Source: an uncultured Oscillospiraceae bacterium
Lineage (GTDB): Bacteria > Bacillota > Clostridia > Oscillospirales > Oscillospiraceae
Assembly (NCBI GenBank): GCA_934590505.1
Contig: CAKTPC010000025.1
Coordinates: 1-19,269 of the forward strand
Length of the DNA: 19,269 nucleotides
Reading direction: 5' to 3'
The notes beneath the pieces are model-generated. The model did not search any database, was not told where the DNA came from, and saw only the letters and a program-made list of their open reading frames with translations. Numbering within the stretch: position 1 is the stretch's first letter; every line of letters starts with the position of its first letter. The position numbers and the translations under genes were made by a program. This document shows positions 6,237 to 14,800 of this stretch, piece by piece.

Positions 6237-7361
6237 TTATTCTTTATGGATCGTGTCGAGAATGATGCCGCATATGCGCTCCGTGGCGTCCTCGGCAGCA
6301 AGCGAGGTCATTGCCGCGCTCATCGCTCCGAGCTTCTCATCATCTGCGAGCAGCTCCTTCACATCCGCGAGCAGGGAGCATGCGTCAAACTCACCCTCGA
6401 GCAGCACCTTCGCGCCGCCCGCTTCCTCAAGTACGCGCGCGTTCTTCTCCTGATGGTTGTTCGTGACGTTTGGGGACGGGACGATGATGACCGGCTTTCC
6501 CATGCAGCACAGCTCCGAGATCGTCGATGCACCCGCGCGGCACATCACAAGGTCCGCCGCCGTCATTACGCGCGGCATGTCGTAGATATATTCGCGCAGC
6601 TCGACCCCGTGCTCAGCCATATCTGGCGCTGTCTCGCCGAGCTTTGCGGCCATGCCGGCATAGTACCGACTCCCGGCGGCGTGCAGCAGGCGGAAGCCCT
6701 GATTGCCGTCGAGCATTGGTATCAGCTCTGTCATGACCTTGTTCATGTGCCCCGCGCCGAGGGATCCCCATACTGAAACCACGAGCTTTTCCCCCGCCGG
6801 GATGCCAAGCTCCGCCTTTGCCTGCTCCTGCGTTTCGCAGCCGAACTCGCCGCGCACCGGCGTTCCCGTTACCTCGACTCTGTCCGGGTGCTTATAGTAC
6901 CGGCGGCTGTCCTCAAAGCCGACAAGCACACGGTCAACATGCTCCGCCAGCATCTTCGTCGTGAGCCCCGGCACAGCGTTGCTCTCATGCACGAAGGTCG
7001 GTATATGCAGCTCGTGCGCCGCCGTCAGCACCGGGTAGCAGACATAGCCGCCGGTACCGATCACCGCGTCGGGCGCAAACTCACGTATCAGCTTCTTTGC
7101 CTCATGCAGCGATACCGCGACATTCTTGAGCGTGTTAAGGTTGTGCGCAAGGCCGCTCAGGCTGTGTTCGCGGCTTATATTCGTGATCTTCAGCCCCTCG
7201 ATGCGGTAGCCCTCGCGCGGCACGAGCTCCATCTCCATCTTGCCCTCCGCGCCGATAAACAGCATCTCCGAATCGGGCAGCAGCTCGCGCAGCCGTCCCG
7301 CGACCGCGAGCGCAGGATTAATGTGTCCGGCAGTACCGCCGCAGGTAAAGACAAATTTCAT
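6237..7361 (-). CDS. murG: UDP-GlcNAc:MurNAc-pentapeptide (lipid I) GlcNAc transferase MurG
   Basis: This GT-B glycosyltransferase on the cytoplasmic face of the membrane adds GlcNAc to lipid I to make lipid II. The 374 residues carry the N-terminal glycine loop CGGTAGHINPA (7-17), IGTGGYVCYP (101-110), HESNAVPGLT (125-134), and the donor-binding loop CRAGASTISEL (274-284) with the UDP-GlcNAc-binding region up to NNHQEKNA (301-308). The second glycine loop reads VWGSLGA (197-203), where many MurGs have GGSxGA. The start is the ATG at 7361 because the protein must begin MKFVFTCGG and GGAAG lies seven bases upstream; an open extension upstream overlaps ftsW and lacks homology. The ftsW stop lies 40 bases upstream. 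Confidence 0.97.
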   Translation of the reverse strand: MKFVFTCGGTAGHINPALAVAGRLRELLPDSEMLFIGAEGKMEMELVPREGYRIEGLKITNISREHSLSGLAHNLNTLKNVAVSLHEAKKLIREFAPDAVIGTGGYVCYPVLTAAHELHIPTFVHESNAVPGLTTKMLAEHVDRVLVGFEDSRRYYKHPDRVEVTGTPVRGEFGCETQEQAKAELGIPAGEKLVVSVWGSLGAGHMNKVMTELIPMLDGNQGFRLLHAAGSRYYAGMAAKLGETAPDMAEHGVELREYIYDMPRVMTAADLVMCRAGASTISELCCMGKPVIIVPSPNVTNNHQEKNARVLEEAGGAKVLLEGEFDACSLLADVKELLADDEKLGAMSAAMTSLAAEDATERICGIILDTIHKE

Positions 7362-7401
7362 ATCCGCACTTCCTTTCAAGTAAACGCTCTGTAAATTGTA
7401 T

Positions 7402-8559
7402 CTATGTTTCCAATATATCTCTCGACGCACTAAGAACTATCCCAAGCTCGCCGAGCTGTATGAGCAGCGCCGTCCCGCCGTAGCTGAACAGCGGCAGCGA
7501 TATCCCCGTGCACGGCACAAGATTCGTCACGACAGCGACGTTCAGGAAAACCTGTATCGCCAGCAGCGTCGTGATCCCGGCGCAGACGAGAAAGCTGAAC
7601 CTATCGCGGCAGTGGAGCGCTATCCAGTAGCCGCGCAGTATGAGCATTGCAAAAAGAACGAGTATGACCGCCGCGCCGATGAAGCCCAGCTCCTCGCAGG
7701 TGACGGAAAAGATAAAGTCGTTGTGCTCCTCCGGAAGATACAAAAACTTCTGCCGACTCCCGCCGAGGCCAAGGCCGCTCAGGCCGCCCGAGCCTATCGT
7801 GTACAGCGACTGGACTATCTGGTACCCCTCGTCCGACGAGCTTGAAAACGGGTCGCGCCACGTGCTTATGCGCGTCGAAGCGTAAGGGAAGAAGGTCAGC
7901 AGCACGGCAAGTCCCGCGCCCGCCGCAGCGAAAGCTCCCGCAAACCACGCAAAGCTCACCCCGCCGAGAAACAGCATGACCGCGCCGACGGCAAGGATTA
8001 TGACCGACGCCGAGAAGTGCGGCTCCAAAACGAGCAGCCCCACTATCACCGCGAGTATCCCCGCGAACGGCAGCAGCCCATGGCGCACCGTGCGCATCCG
8101 CCCGCGAAATCGGCAGATGAGCCATGCGAAGGACAGTATCACCGCAAGCTTCGCAAGCTCCGAAGGCTGGAGCGTGAGTCCGCCTATGCCGAGCCACCGG
8201 CGCGAGCCGTTTGCCTTGACGCCGATCACCGGTACAAGCATCAGCAGCACCAGCGTCAGCAGCAGAAAGTGCAGCGCGTAGCGGCGGTAAAAGCCCATCG
8301 GCAGCTTAGACGCCAGCAGCATGCAGCCAATACCCAGCAGTGCAAAGATAAGCTGCCGCACGAAATAATATGCGGCGTTCCCTCCGGTCACATTGCCCGG
8401 ATCGTAATAGGCCCTCGCGTAGCTCGACGAGAGCACCATTATCACTCCGATAAGGAGCAGCAGCATTGAGAGCGTGAAGAACGCTCCGTCAAAGCTCTGC
8501 CGCCTTTTGGTATCTCCCGATACCGAAAAGTCGGCGAGGCGGGCACCGTCATAACGCAT
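7402..8559 (-). CDS. ftsW: Septal peptidoglycan polymerase FtsW (SEDS family)
   Basis: This multi-span SEDS glycosyltransferase polymerises lipid II at the septum with its partner class B PBP, encoded here by ftsI. The 385 residues hold about ten hydrophobic segments after a 25-residue cytoplasmic tail. Diagnostic stretches are GSRRWLGIGGLTLQPSELAKLA (118-139), the extracellular LPEEHNDFIFSVTCEELGF (275-293) with the predicted catalytic Asp281 (equivalent to E. coli FtsW Asp297), and NLVPCTGISLPLFSYGG (346-362). The ATG at 8559 follows GGAGGT at six bases. FtsW, RodA and SpoVE are paralogues; the place between mraY and murG indicates the division enzyme. murD, which usually stands between mraY and ftsW, is missing. 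Confidence 0.95.
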   Translation of the reverse strand: MRYDGARLADFSVSGDTKRRQSFDGAFFTLSMLLLLIGVIMVLSSSYARAYYDPGNVTGGNAAYYFVRQLIFALLGIGCMLLASKLPMGFYRRYALHFLLLTLVLLMLVPVIGVKANGSRRWLGIGGLTLQPSELAKLAVILSFAWLICRFRGRMRTVRHGLLPFAGILAVIVGLLVLEPHFSASVIILAVGAVMLFLGGVSFAWFAGAFAAAGAGLAVLLTFFPYASTRISTWRDPFSSSSDEGYQIVQSLYTIGSGGLSGLGLGGSRQKFLYLPEEHNDFIFSVTCEELGFIGAAVILVLFAMLILRGYWIALHCRDRFSFLVCAGITTLLAIQVFLNVAVVTNLVPCTGISLPLFSYGGTALLIQLGELGIVLSASRDILET

Positions 8560-8595
8560 CTTCCCACCTCCCCGACTTGTTCATTCAATCATTTT

Positions 8596-9603
8596 TCAGG
8601 CGAAACGCTGGTACACCCCTATAAATGATATGATTGCCATAGCCAGAGATATTCCGGTAAAGAGAACGAAAAGCTCTTTTTCGCTCCACTTTTTTCCTGT
8701 CCACCCGCCCATCTCAAGATGGTGGTGGAACGGAGCCATTTTGAACACGCGCTTGCCGTGGGTCAGCTTGAAATACGTGACCTGGATAATGTCGGAAAGC
8801 GTCTCGATGATAAAGACAAAGCCGAGTGTGATAAGGATCATCGGCATGTCATACGCGAATGCCATCGCTGCGATAGCTCCGCCGAGGAAGAGCGAGCCGG
8901 TGTCGCCCATGAAGCATTTTGCGGGGTTGAAGTTATAAACAAGAAAGCCCATGAGCCCACCGACAAGACCGGAAGCGAATATGCCGAGTTCAAGATAATT
9001 CTGCCCCCAACGCATCGTGACCGCCACAAAGAACAGACACACGGGGATCGACGTCCCGGATGCGAGCCCGTCAATACCGTCGGTGATGTTCACGGCGTTC
9101 ACCGTGCCGACAATGACGAAGGATGCAAACACGAAGTAGAGCCACTCTGGCATCGGTACGACCTTATTGGAAAACGGTATATAGAGGTTCGGCCTGACAT
9201 AGCCTATCTCGCGCATCAGCAGCACAAACACGAGCGCCGCGACGAGCTGGAGCAGGAACTTCATTCTTACCGTAAGGCCGAGGTTCTGCTTCTTCTTGAG
9301 CTTCTCCCAGTCATCCAGAAAGCCGATCAGCCCGAACACCCATGCGAACAGCAGCACAAATATGTGCACGAAGTTGCCGTGGAGCATCCCCTCAAAGCCG
9401 ACGGTCAGGCACACGAACGTGACCGCCAGAATGAACATAACGCCGCCCATCGTGGGGGTGCCGCTCTTGCTCTTATGCCATTCTACCTGTCCTTTTATCT
9501 CCTGCCCGGCCTTCTGGGCGCGCAGCCACGGAATGTAATACTTTCCGAACGCCGTTGCAAACAGGAATGCCAGCACGAAAGAAGTGATCAGCTTTATCGT
9601 CAT
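8596..9603 (-). CDS. mraY: Phospho-MurNAc-pentapeptide transferase MraY
   Basis: This polytopic enzyme transfers phospho-MurNAc-pentapeptide from UDP to undecaprenyl phosphate, making lipid I at the inner face of the membrane. The 335 residues have the conserved cytoplasmic loop motifs: HKSKSGTPTMGG (43-54), the Mg-binding FLDDW (95-99, Asp97/Asp98), NAVNITDGIDGLASG (169-183), NPAKCFMGDTGSLFLGG (226-242) with Asp234, and APFHHHLE (290-297). The ATG at 9603 is preceded by GGAG six bases upstream. Its start is 17 bases after the murE stop, so it is very probably cotranscribed with and translated after murE. murF is not present between the two. Confidence 0.97.
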   Translation of the reverse strand: MTIKLITSFVLAFLFATAFGKYYIPWLRAQKAGQEIKGQVEWHKSKSGTPTMGGVMFILAVTFVCLTVGFEGMLHGNFVHIFVLLFAWVFGLIGFLDDWEKLKKKQNLGLTVRMKFLLQLVAALVFVLLMREIGYVRPNLYIPFSNKVVPMPEWLYFVFASFVIVGTVNAVNITDGIDGLASGTSIPVCLFFVAVTMRWGQNYLELGIFASGLVGGLMGFLVYNFNPAKCFMGDTGSLFLGGAIAAMAFAYDMPMILITLGFVFIIETLSDIIQVTYFKLTHGKRVFKMAPFHHHLEMGGWTGKKWSEKELFVLFTGISLAMAIISFIGVYQRFA

Positions 9604-9620
9604 AATATTCTCCAGACTAC

Positions 9621-11105
9621 TCAGGGCGCTCGGCGTCCCGTTTTTCTATCTTTAAGATTTTTTCTTTCTTCAAGGAACCGCGCAACGATCTCGCGCTCAT
9701 CCATGTGGTGCTTTTCATGGCCGATGACCTGATAGTCCTCGTGACCTTTCCCGGCAAGCAATATTACATCACTGGGGCGGGAATTGTCAATAGCCCAGCC
9801 TATTGCCTTTATCCTGTCGCATATGACCGTATACGGAGTCTGCTTATCCTTGAGCCCCGCGACTATCTCATCGATGATCGCCATCGGCTCCTCAGTGCGC
9901 GGGTTATCGCTTGTGACGATGACAAAATCCGCATTGTCCGCCGCGATTGCGCCCATGATAGGCCGCTTGCCGCGGTCCCTGTCTCCGCCGCAGCCGAAGA
10001 GCACTATAAGTCTCCCGCGCGTTATCGGGCGCAGCGTTTTGAGCACCTTTTCCAGCGCGTCAGGCTTGTGGGAGTAGTCGATGATTATCGAGTAATCCCC
10101 GTCGGTCGGCACACGCTCCATGCGTCCCTTGACGCCCTTGGCGCTTGAGAGCGCGTGAGCGCACTTTTCAAGGCTTATCCCGAGGCTCAGCCCCGCCGCG
10201 ATGATGCCGAGGGCGTTGTATACCGAGAACATCCCCGGTATCGCAAGCTCCGTCTGCACGCGCTCCGCGCCGTATATCGCCTCAAAATGCACTCCCTCGC
10301 CCGTCAGGCATACATTCTCCGCTTTAAGCTCCGCGTTCCCGCCCGCCGCCGAATAGGTCAGCATCGGGCACTTCGCCCCCTCAAGCATGAACGGCGCGCG
10401 CTCATCGTCCGCGTTCACACAGCCCATGCGGCACTGGGAGAAAATTTTCTTTTTCGCCGCAGCGTATTCGTCCATCGTCCCGTGCAGGTCGAGGTGATCC
10501 TGCGAAAGATTTGTGAACACCGCCACGTCAAAGGTGATCCCCGCCACGCGCTCAAGCGTCAGCGAATGTGACGACACCTCCATTACCACATGCGTGCAGC
10601 CCGCGTCCGCCATCTCGCGGAAGAGCTTGTGCAGCTCGTAGCTCTCTGGCGTCGTGTGCTCCGAGTGCAGGAACTCGTCGCCTATCATGTTGCCGTTAGT
10701 CCCTATAAGGCCGACCTTCGCGTCAAGTTCCGCTTCAAGCAGATGCTTCATTATGTAGGTCGAGCTGGTCTTTCCGCTCGTGCCGGTGAAGCCTATCATC
10801 TTCATCTCGGACGCCGGGTTTCCGAAGAACTCACGGCTCACTATCGCGAGCCCATAGCGGCAGTCCGCGATCTGCACATACAGCGTTCCGTCCGCCGGGA
10901 TATCTTCGCACAGCACCGCAGCCGCGCCCTTCTCCATTGCCTTGGGAATATAACGGTGTCCGTCCGTCTCAAAGCCCTTTATCGCGACGAACAGATCGCC
11001 CGGGCGCGTAAGGCGCGAGTCATAGCTGATCCCGCTTATCTCCGTGTCCGGTGCCGCGTTTGTGCTCAGCACCTCTATATCCTTTATCAGCTCTTTCAGC
11101 TTCAT
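9621..11105 (-). CDS. murE: UDP-MurNAc-tripeptide ligase MurE (meso-diaminopimelate type)
   Basis: This cytoplasmic ATP-dependent ligase adds the third stem-peptide residue to UDP-MurNAc-L-Ala-D-Glu. The 494 residues show the N-terminal substrate domain (to about 100), the P-loop TGTSGKTSS (107-115), HTTPESYELH (150-159), the region of the carbamylated lysine YAAAKKK (214-220), and the C-terminal GGDRDRGKRP (373-382). The DNPR motif at 400-403 is the signature for meso-DAP rather than lysine, and GKGHEDYQ is at 452-459. This implies DAP-type peptidoglycan. The ATG at 11105 follows GGAGGA at six bases. A 50-base, AT-rich gap separates it from ftsI; I see no convincing promoter there. Confidence 0.97.
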   Translation of the reverse strand: MKLKELIKDIEVLSTNAAPDTEISGISYDSRLTRPGDLFVAIKGFETDGHRYIPKAMEKGAAAVLCEDIPADGTLYVQIADCRYGLAIVSREFFGNPASEMKMIGFTGTSGKTSSTYIMKHLLEAELDAKVGLIGTNGNMIGDEFLHSEHTTPESYELHKLFREMADAGCTHVVMEVSSHSLTLERVAGITFDVAVFTNLSQDHLDLHGTMDEYAAAKKKIFSQCRMGCVNADDERAPFMLEGAKCPMLTYSAAGGNAELKAENVCLTGEGVHFEAIYGAERVQTELAIPGMFSVYNALGIIAAGLSLGISLEKCAHALSSAKGVKGRMERVPTDGDYSIIIDYSHKPDALEKVLKTLRPITRGRLIVLFGCGGDRDRGKRPIMGAIAADNADFVIVTSDNPRTEEPMAIIDEIVAGLKDKQTPYTVICDRIKAIGWAIDNSRPSDVILLAGKGHEDYQVIGHEKHHMDEREIVARFLEERKNLKDRKTGRRAP

Positions 11106-11155
11106 TATCCGTCCTCCCGACTGCGTACCTTATATTTTTATCCTAAGCATTGATT

Positions 11156-13477
11156 TTAATATTTACCAAGTATCGAATCATCCTGATCGATGAGTGACAC
11201 TTCTATTATACAACCGTGGTCAACCCCTGTCCCGGCGGCTATGCTCTGCCCGCTCACGGTCTGTGCTTCACCGTCCGTCACGGTGCTTCTCGTCGAAATA
11301 TACAGCCCATAGTATGACAGCGTATCGCGCGCCTCGTCATAGCTCATCCCGGTGAGGTCGGGCACAGTTTCCGTATCGGCAGATATCTCCGCGTCGAGAT
11401 ACAGGATTACTTCGCTCCCCTCGGCAATAGCCGAGCCCGCTGCCGGCAGCTGCCGCGTCACGGTGTCCCCATAGCCTATCGTGCGGTACCTGAGCCCCGC
11501 GTCCTTTATCAGCTCCGCCGCGCCGTGCAGGCTCTGTCCCACAGCCATCGGCATCACGGCCTCGCCGCGCTCCGCGTCCGTCTCGGCTTCAACGCCCATG
11601 TACGGCAGAATATCCGCCATCATGCTCCCGACTACCGGTGCTGCCATCTGGCCGCCGCTTATGTATATCCCGGATTTATTAGACGGGGTATCCAGAAACA
11701 CCAGCAGCGCTATACGCGGCATATCCGCCGGTGCAAAGCCTATGAATGAGACTATGTATTCCTTCTGCCCGGTCTGTGCCTCAAGGCTGACCTTTTCGCT
11801 CGTACCGGTCTTGCCGCCGATGCGGTAGCCCTTGACGGCAGCGTTGCGCCCCGTCCCCTCCTTGGAGTCGCCTACCACCTGTTCAAGTATAGTGCGTACC
11901 TTCTCGCTTGTGCTCTCGCTTATGACCTGCCGCACGGTGTGCGGCTCGCGTTCGTAGGCGACGCTCCCGTCGGGGTTCAGCATCCGCTGCACGACGTAGG
12001 GTTCCATCAGGTACCCGCCGTTCACGCATGCGCTCACGGCGCACACGAGCTGCAGCGGGGTTATCGTAAAGGTCTGGCCGAAGGACGCCGCCGCAAGCTG
12101 CGACAGGTTTTTCGGCGAGCAGAAGGTATTCTTGCTCCACCAGATGCTCCCGCTCTCGCCCGACAGGTCTATGCCGGTCCTGGCCGTGAGGTTCACGTCC
12201 GGGTCGTCCGACAGGCGCAGAAAGCCGAATGCCTCGCAGTAATCATAAAACCGCGCCGCGCCGACGCGCAGTCCGATATTGACAAACGCGGCGTTGCAGG
12301 AATGCTGCGCTGCCTGCGTCAGCGTCTGCGAGCCGTGTCCGGTGGTTTTCCAGCATCGTATCGGGCTCGTGCGCCCGATGACGCTGACGTTTCCTCCGCA
12401 GTAAAAGGTGTCGTTCAGGCTCACCGCGCCCTCTTCGAGCGCCATCGCGAGTGTGATTATCTTGAAGGTCGAGCCGGGCTCGTATGTATCAGACAGTGCC
12501 TTGTTGCGCCACTGCTTTGCCTGCGCCGCGGCGAGACGCTCCGCCGCCTCTTCCTTCGTCTCGGCCGCGTCTATGTATTCTCTGTCTTTCTCGCTGACCG
12601 CAAGGAAATCGTTAAGGTCGTAATTTCCGAGTGACGCCATCGCGAGTATCTTTCCCGTGTTCACGTCCATGGCGATCGCCCCCGCGCCGTTTTGGATATC
12701 GTAATCCTCTACCGCCTGACGCAGGTGCTTCTCCACGTAATACTGTATCGTGGAGTCAATCGTCGTCACTATATCATAACCGTCCTCGCCGGGGCGGTAT
12801 TCCTCAAACTGATTGAACAGCAGCTCCGTGCCGTAGGCATTCGTTGCGCGCACAGTCTTTCCCGCCGTACCGGAGAGCACTGAATCATACCTCGCCTCTA
12901 TGCCCTCAAGACCGTAGTTATCCGTGCCGACAAAGCCTATGAGGTGACATGCAAGTGACGAGTTCGGGTAATAGCGCTTCGTGTCCGGTTCGAGCCGCAC
13001 TCCGCGCAGGCCGTACTCTGTCTTGAACGCGCGTACCGCGTCGGCCTTGTCGCTCTCTATCTTCCGCGCGACGGTCACATACCAGCTCCCCGTCCTCCCG
13101 GACTTCTCATATATCTCGTCGTAGTCGACTCCTAGTATCTCCGAAAGCCCACGGGCGATGAGCGTGCGGTCCTCGCCGTAGGCCTCGATCTCCGCCGGAC
13201 TGAGGTATACGTTATCCACCGTTGCGCTGACGGCCAGCGCGTTCATGTTCGCGTCGTATATCGCTCCGCGTGACGCGGAGCCCGGAGTAGAGCGCAGCTG
13301 CTGCTCTATCGCAAGCTCTTCATAGAACTCATGTTCCTTTATCTGCAATTGGTACAGCCGCGCCAAAAGCACCGCGAACGCGCCTATGCCGAACACTGCC
13401 GCCAGAACGACGCAGCGCCGCAGCATCTGCCTTCCCGGCCCGCTTCTCACCGCGCTGCCGCTTTTTGATTTTTCCAT
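11156..13477 (-). CDS. ftsI: Class B penicillin-binding protein, septal transpeptidase with two PASTA domains
   Basis: This membrane-anchored DD-transpeptidase cross-links septal peptidoglycan and partners FtsW. From the ATG at 13477 it has 773 residues: a cytoplasmic basic tail, one membrane span (about 21-42), the PBP dimerisation domain, and the transpeptidase with nucleophile motif STFK (Ser336, Lys339), SCN (393-395) and KTG (556-558). PASTA repeats lie at about 639-695 and 704-763. A Glu/Ala-rich stretch (about 295-325) precedes the active site. Two starts are plausible: the ATG at 13477 (GGGAG, seven bases spacing) and the ATG at 13516 (GGGGAG, nine bases); I chose the first because the extra 13 residues, with three cysteines, look unlike the family. 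SpoVD is a close relative with one PASTA domain; being the only PBP gene in the cluster, this is probably the vegetative enzyme. Confidence 0.93.
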   Translation of the reverse strand: MEKSKSGSAVRSGPGRQMLRRCVVLAAVFGIGAFAVLLARLYQLQIKEHEFYEELAIEQQLRSTPGSASRGAIYDANMNALAVSATVDNVYLSPAEIEAYGEDRTLIARGLSEILGVDYDEIYEKSGRTGSWYVTVARKIESDKADAVRAFKTEYGLRGVRLEPDTKRYYPNSSLACHLIGFVGTDNYGLEGIEARYDSVLSGTAGKTVRATNAYGTELLFNQFEEYRPGEDGYDIVTTIDSTIQYYVEKHLRQAVEDYDIQNGAGAIAMDVNTGKILAMASLGNYDLNDFLAVSEKDREYIDAAETKEEAAERLAAAQAKQWRNKALSDTYEPGSTFKIITLAMALEEGAVSLNDTFYCGGNVSVIGRTSPIRCWKTTGHGSQTLTQAAQHSCNAAFVNIGLRVGAARFYDYCEAFGFLRLSDDPDVNLTARTGIDLSGESGSIWWSKNTFCSPKNLSQLAAASFGQTFTITPLQLVCAVSACVNGGYLMEPYVVQRMLNPDGSVAYEREPHTVRQVISESTSEKVRTILEQVVGDSKEGTGRNAAVKGYRIGGKTGTSEKVSLEAQTGQKEYIVSFIGFAPADMPRIALLVFLDTPSNKSGIYISGGQMAAPVVGSMMADILPYMGVEAETDAERGEAVMPMAVGQSLHGAAELIKDAGLRYRTIGYGDTVTRQLPAAGSAIAEGSEVILYLDAEISADTETVPDLTGMSYDEARDTLSYYGLYISTRSTVTDGEAQTVSGQSIAAGTGVDHGCIIEVSLIDQDDSILGKY

Positions 13478-13560
13478 GATACACTCCCGCCTGATGTTTT
13501 CGGGGCAGCACCTCATTATGCGGCGCTCCCCCTATACATCATATTCGGCGGCAGATATCC

Positions 13561-13842
13561 TTATCCCGGCCAGTCCAGATAAACGATCTGTCCCGGCTCC
13601 GGCGGCTGCATTCCCAGCACGCCCCGCGCATAACTATCCAGCTCCTCAAGGCTTATGCTGCTCTCGTACCTTGCCGTCAGCACGCGGGCCTCAGTCTCCG
13701 CTTCCTCAAGCGCTTCCTCGAGCGCTGCGATGCTCTCCTCTGCCTGCGCAAGACGCACCCGCCACAGCAGGCACAACACAAGCGTACACACCGAGAACAC
13801 CACGCACACAGCCTTAAAGAGCGCAGCGCTCCTTTTTCTCAT
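13561..13842 (-). CDS. ftsL: FtsL-like septum formation protein
   Basis: This small bitopic divisome protein of 93 residues has a short basic N-terminus (MRKRSAALFK), one hydrophobic span (about 11-28), then an extracytoplasmic Glu/Ala-rich coiled coil (about 30-60) and a C-terminal stretch with SLEELDSYARGVLGMQPPEPGQIVYL, as seen in FtsL/DivIC proteins. Sequence conservation in this family is poor, so the call rests on topology and on the position between rsmH and the class B PBP. The ATG at 13842 lies four bases after the rsmH stop; the only Shine-Dalgarno candidate, GGAG, is about 12 bases away, so translation is probably coupled to rsmH. The reading frame stays open upstream to about 13941, but that part overlaps rsmH and looks like a shadow of it. 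Confidence 0.85.
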   Translation of the reverse strand: MRKRSAALFKAVCVVFSVCTLVLCLLWRVRLAQAEESIAALEEALEEAETEARVLTARYESSISLEELDSYARGVLGMQPPEPGQIVYLDWPG

Positions 13843-13846
13843 ATCG

Positions 13847-14800
13847 TTATACACGCTCCGCCACACGCAGCTTCGCGCTGCGTGAGCGTGGGTTAGCTTC
13901 AAGCTCCTCTTCGCTCGGGAGTATCGGCTTTCTTGTGACACTTCTGAGCGTTTTCACAAAGCCGCAGGTGCAGACCGGCGCTTCCCTCGGGCAGGTGCAG
14001 CCGTTCTCCCTCGCCGCGATCCCGGACTTGACTATCCTATCCTCCAGCGAGTGGAAGCTTATGACGCACAGCCGCCCGCCGGCGTTGAGCTTGTCCGGTG
14101 CCGTCTCCATCATTCTTGCGATTGCGCCGAGCTCGTCGTTCACTGCGATGCGTATCGCCTGGAACGTGCGCTTTGCCGGGTGCTGCTTCTCGCGCAGCGC
14201 AGCGGCGGGCATCGCGCCCTTGATGATGTCCGCCAGCTCCAGCGTCGTCTCTACGGGCGCTCTCGCACGCCTTTCCATTATCGCGCCGACGATGCGGCGG
14301 GCGTAGCGCTCCTCGCCGTAGTCCCACAAGATCCGCAGCAGGTGCTGCTCGTCCCACGTGTTTACAACATCGTAGGCCGTTAGGCTCTCGCCCTTGTCCA
14401 TGCGCATGTCGAGCGGCGCATCGTTCATATACGAAAAGCCGCGCTCAGACTCATCCAGCTGCGGCGAGGACACGCCCAGGTCGAACAGCATCCCATCCGC
14501 GCCCTCTATGCCGAGAGAATCCAGTATCGCCGCAGCGTCCGAAAAGTTGCCGTGGACGAGCGTCACCTTATCCTTAAAGGGCGCAAGACGCCTTCCGGCG
14601 CGCTCTATGGCCGTCTCATCCCTGTCGATACAGATGAGATGTCCCGAGCCGAGCCGGGAGGCGATCTGATATGAGTGTCCGCCCATGCCTAGCGTACCGT
14701 CAAGGTACACCCCGTCGGGCTTTATCTTCAGGTTCTCAATACATTCATTGAGCATTACGGAAAAATGCTTTGCTTCCAGCGCTTCGGATCCCTGTGTCAA
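13847..14800 (-). CDS. rsmH: 16S rRNA (cytosine1402-N4)-methyltransferase RsmH
   Basis: This SAM-dependent enzyme (formerly MraW) methylates N4 of C1402 in the decoding centre of 16S rRNA. The 317 residues begin with the family-typical HFSVMLNECIENL (12-24). They contain the SAM loop LDGTLGMGGHS (33-43), FDLGVSSPQLDESERGFSY (106-124), HPAKRTFQAIRIAVNDEL (207-224), and ISFHSLEDRIVK (247-258). A short Cys cluster, CTCPREAPVCTC (268-279), follows, as is common in the family. The start is a TTG at 14800 that shares the bases TTGA with the mraZ stop codon; GGAGGA lies nine bases upstream inside mraZ. The overlap suggests that rsmH translation is coupled to mraZ. Confidence 0.96.
   Translation of the reverse strand: MTQGSEALEAKHFSVMLNECIENLKIKPDGVYLDGTLGMGGHSYQIASRLGSGHLICIDRDETAIERAGRRLAPFKDKVTLVHGNFSDAAAILDSLGIEGADGMLFDLGVSSPQLDESERGFSYMNDAPLDMRMDKGESLTAYDVVNTWDEQHLLRILWDYGEERYARRIVGAIMERRARAPVETTLELADIIKGAMPAAALREKQHPAKRTFQAIRIAVNDELGAIARMMETAPDKLNAGGRLCVISFHSLEDRIVKSGIAARENGCTCPREAPVCTCGFVKTLRSVTRKPILPSEEELEANPRSRSAKLRVAERV

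Noticed and set aside
11106..11155. Possible promoter in the AT-rich ftsI-murE gap
   Set aside because: There is a TATAAG-like box, but no acceptable -35 at 16-18 bases.
13843..13941. N-terminal extension of the FtsL-like protein to 126 residues
   Set aside because: The added 33 residues are read entirely over the end of rsmH in another frame and do not resemble an FtsL tail.
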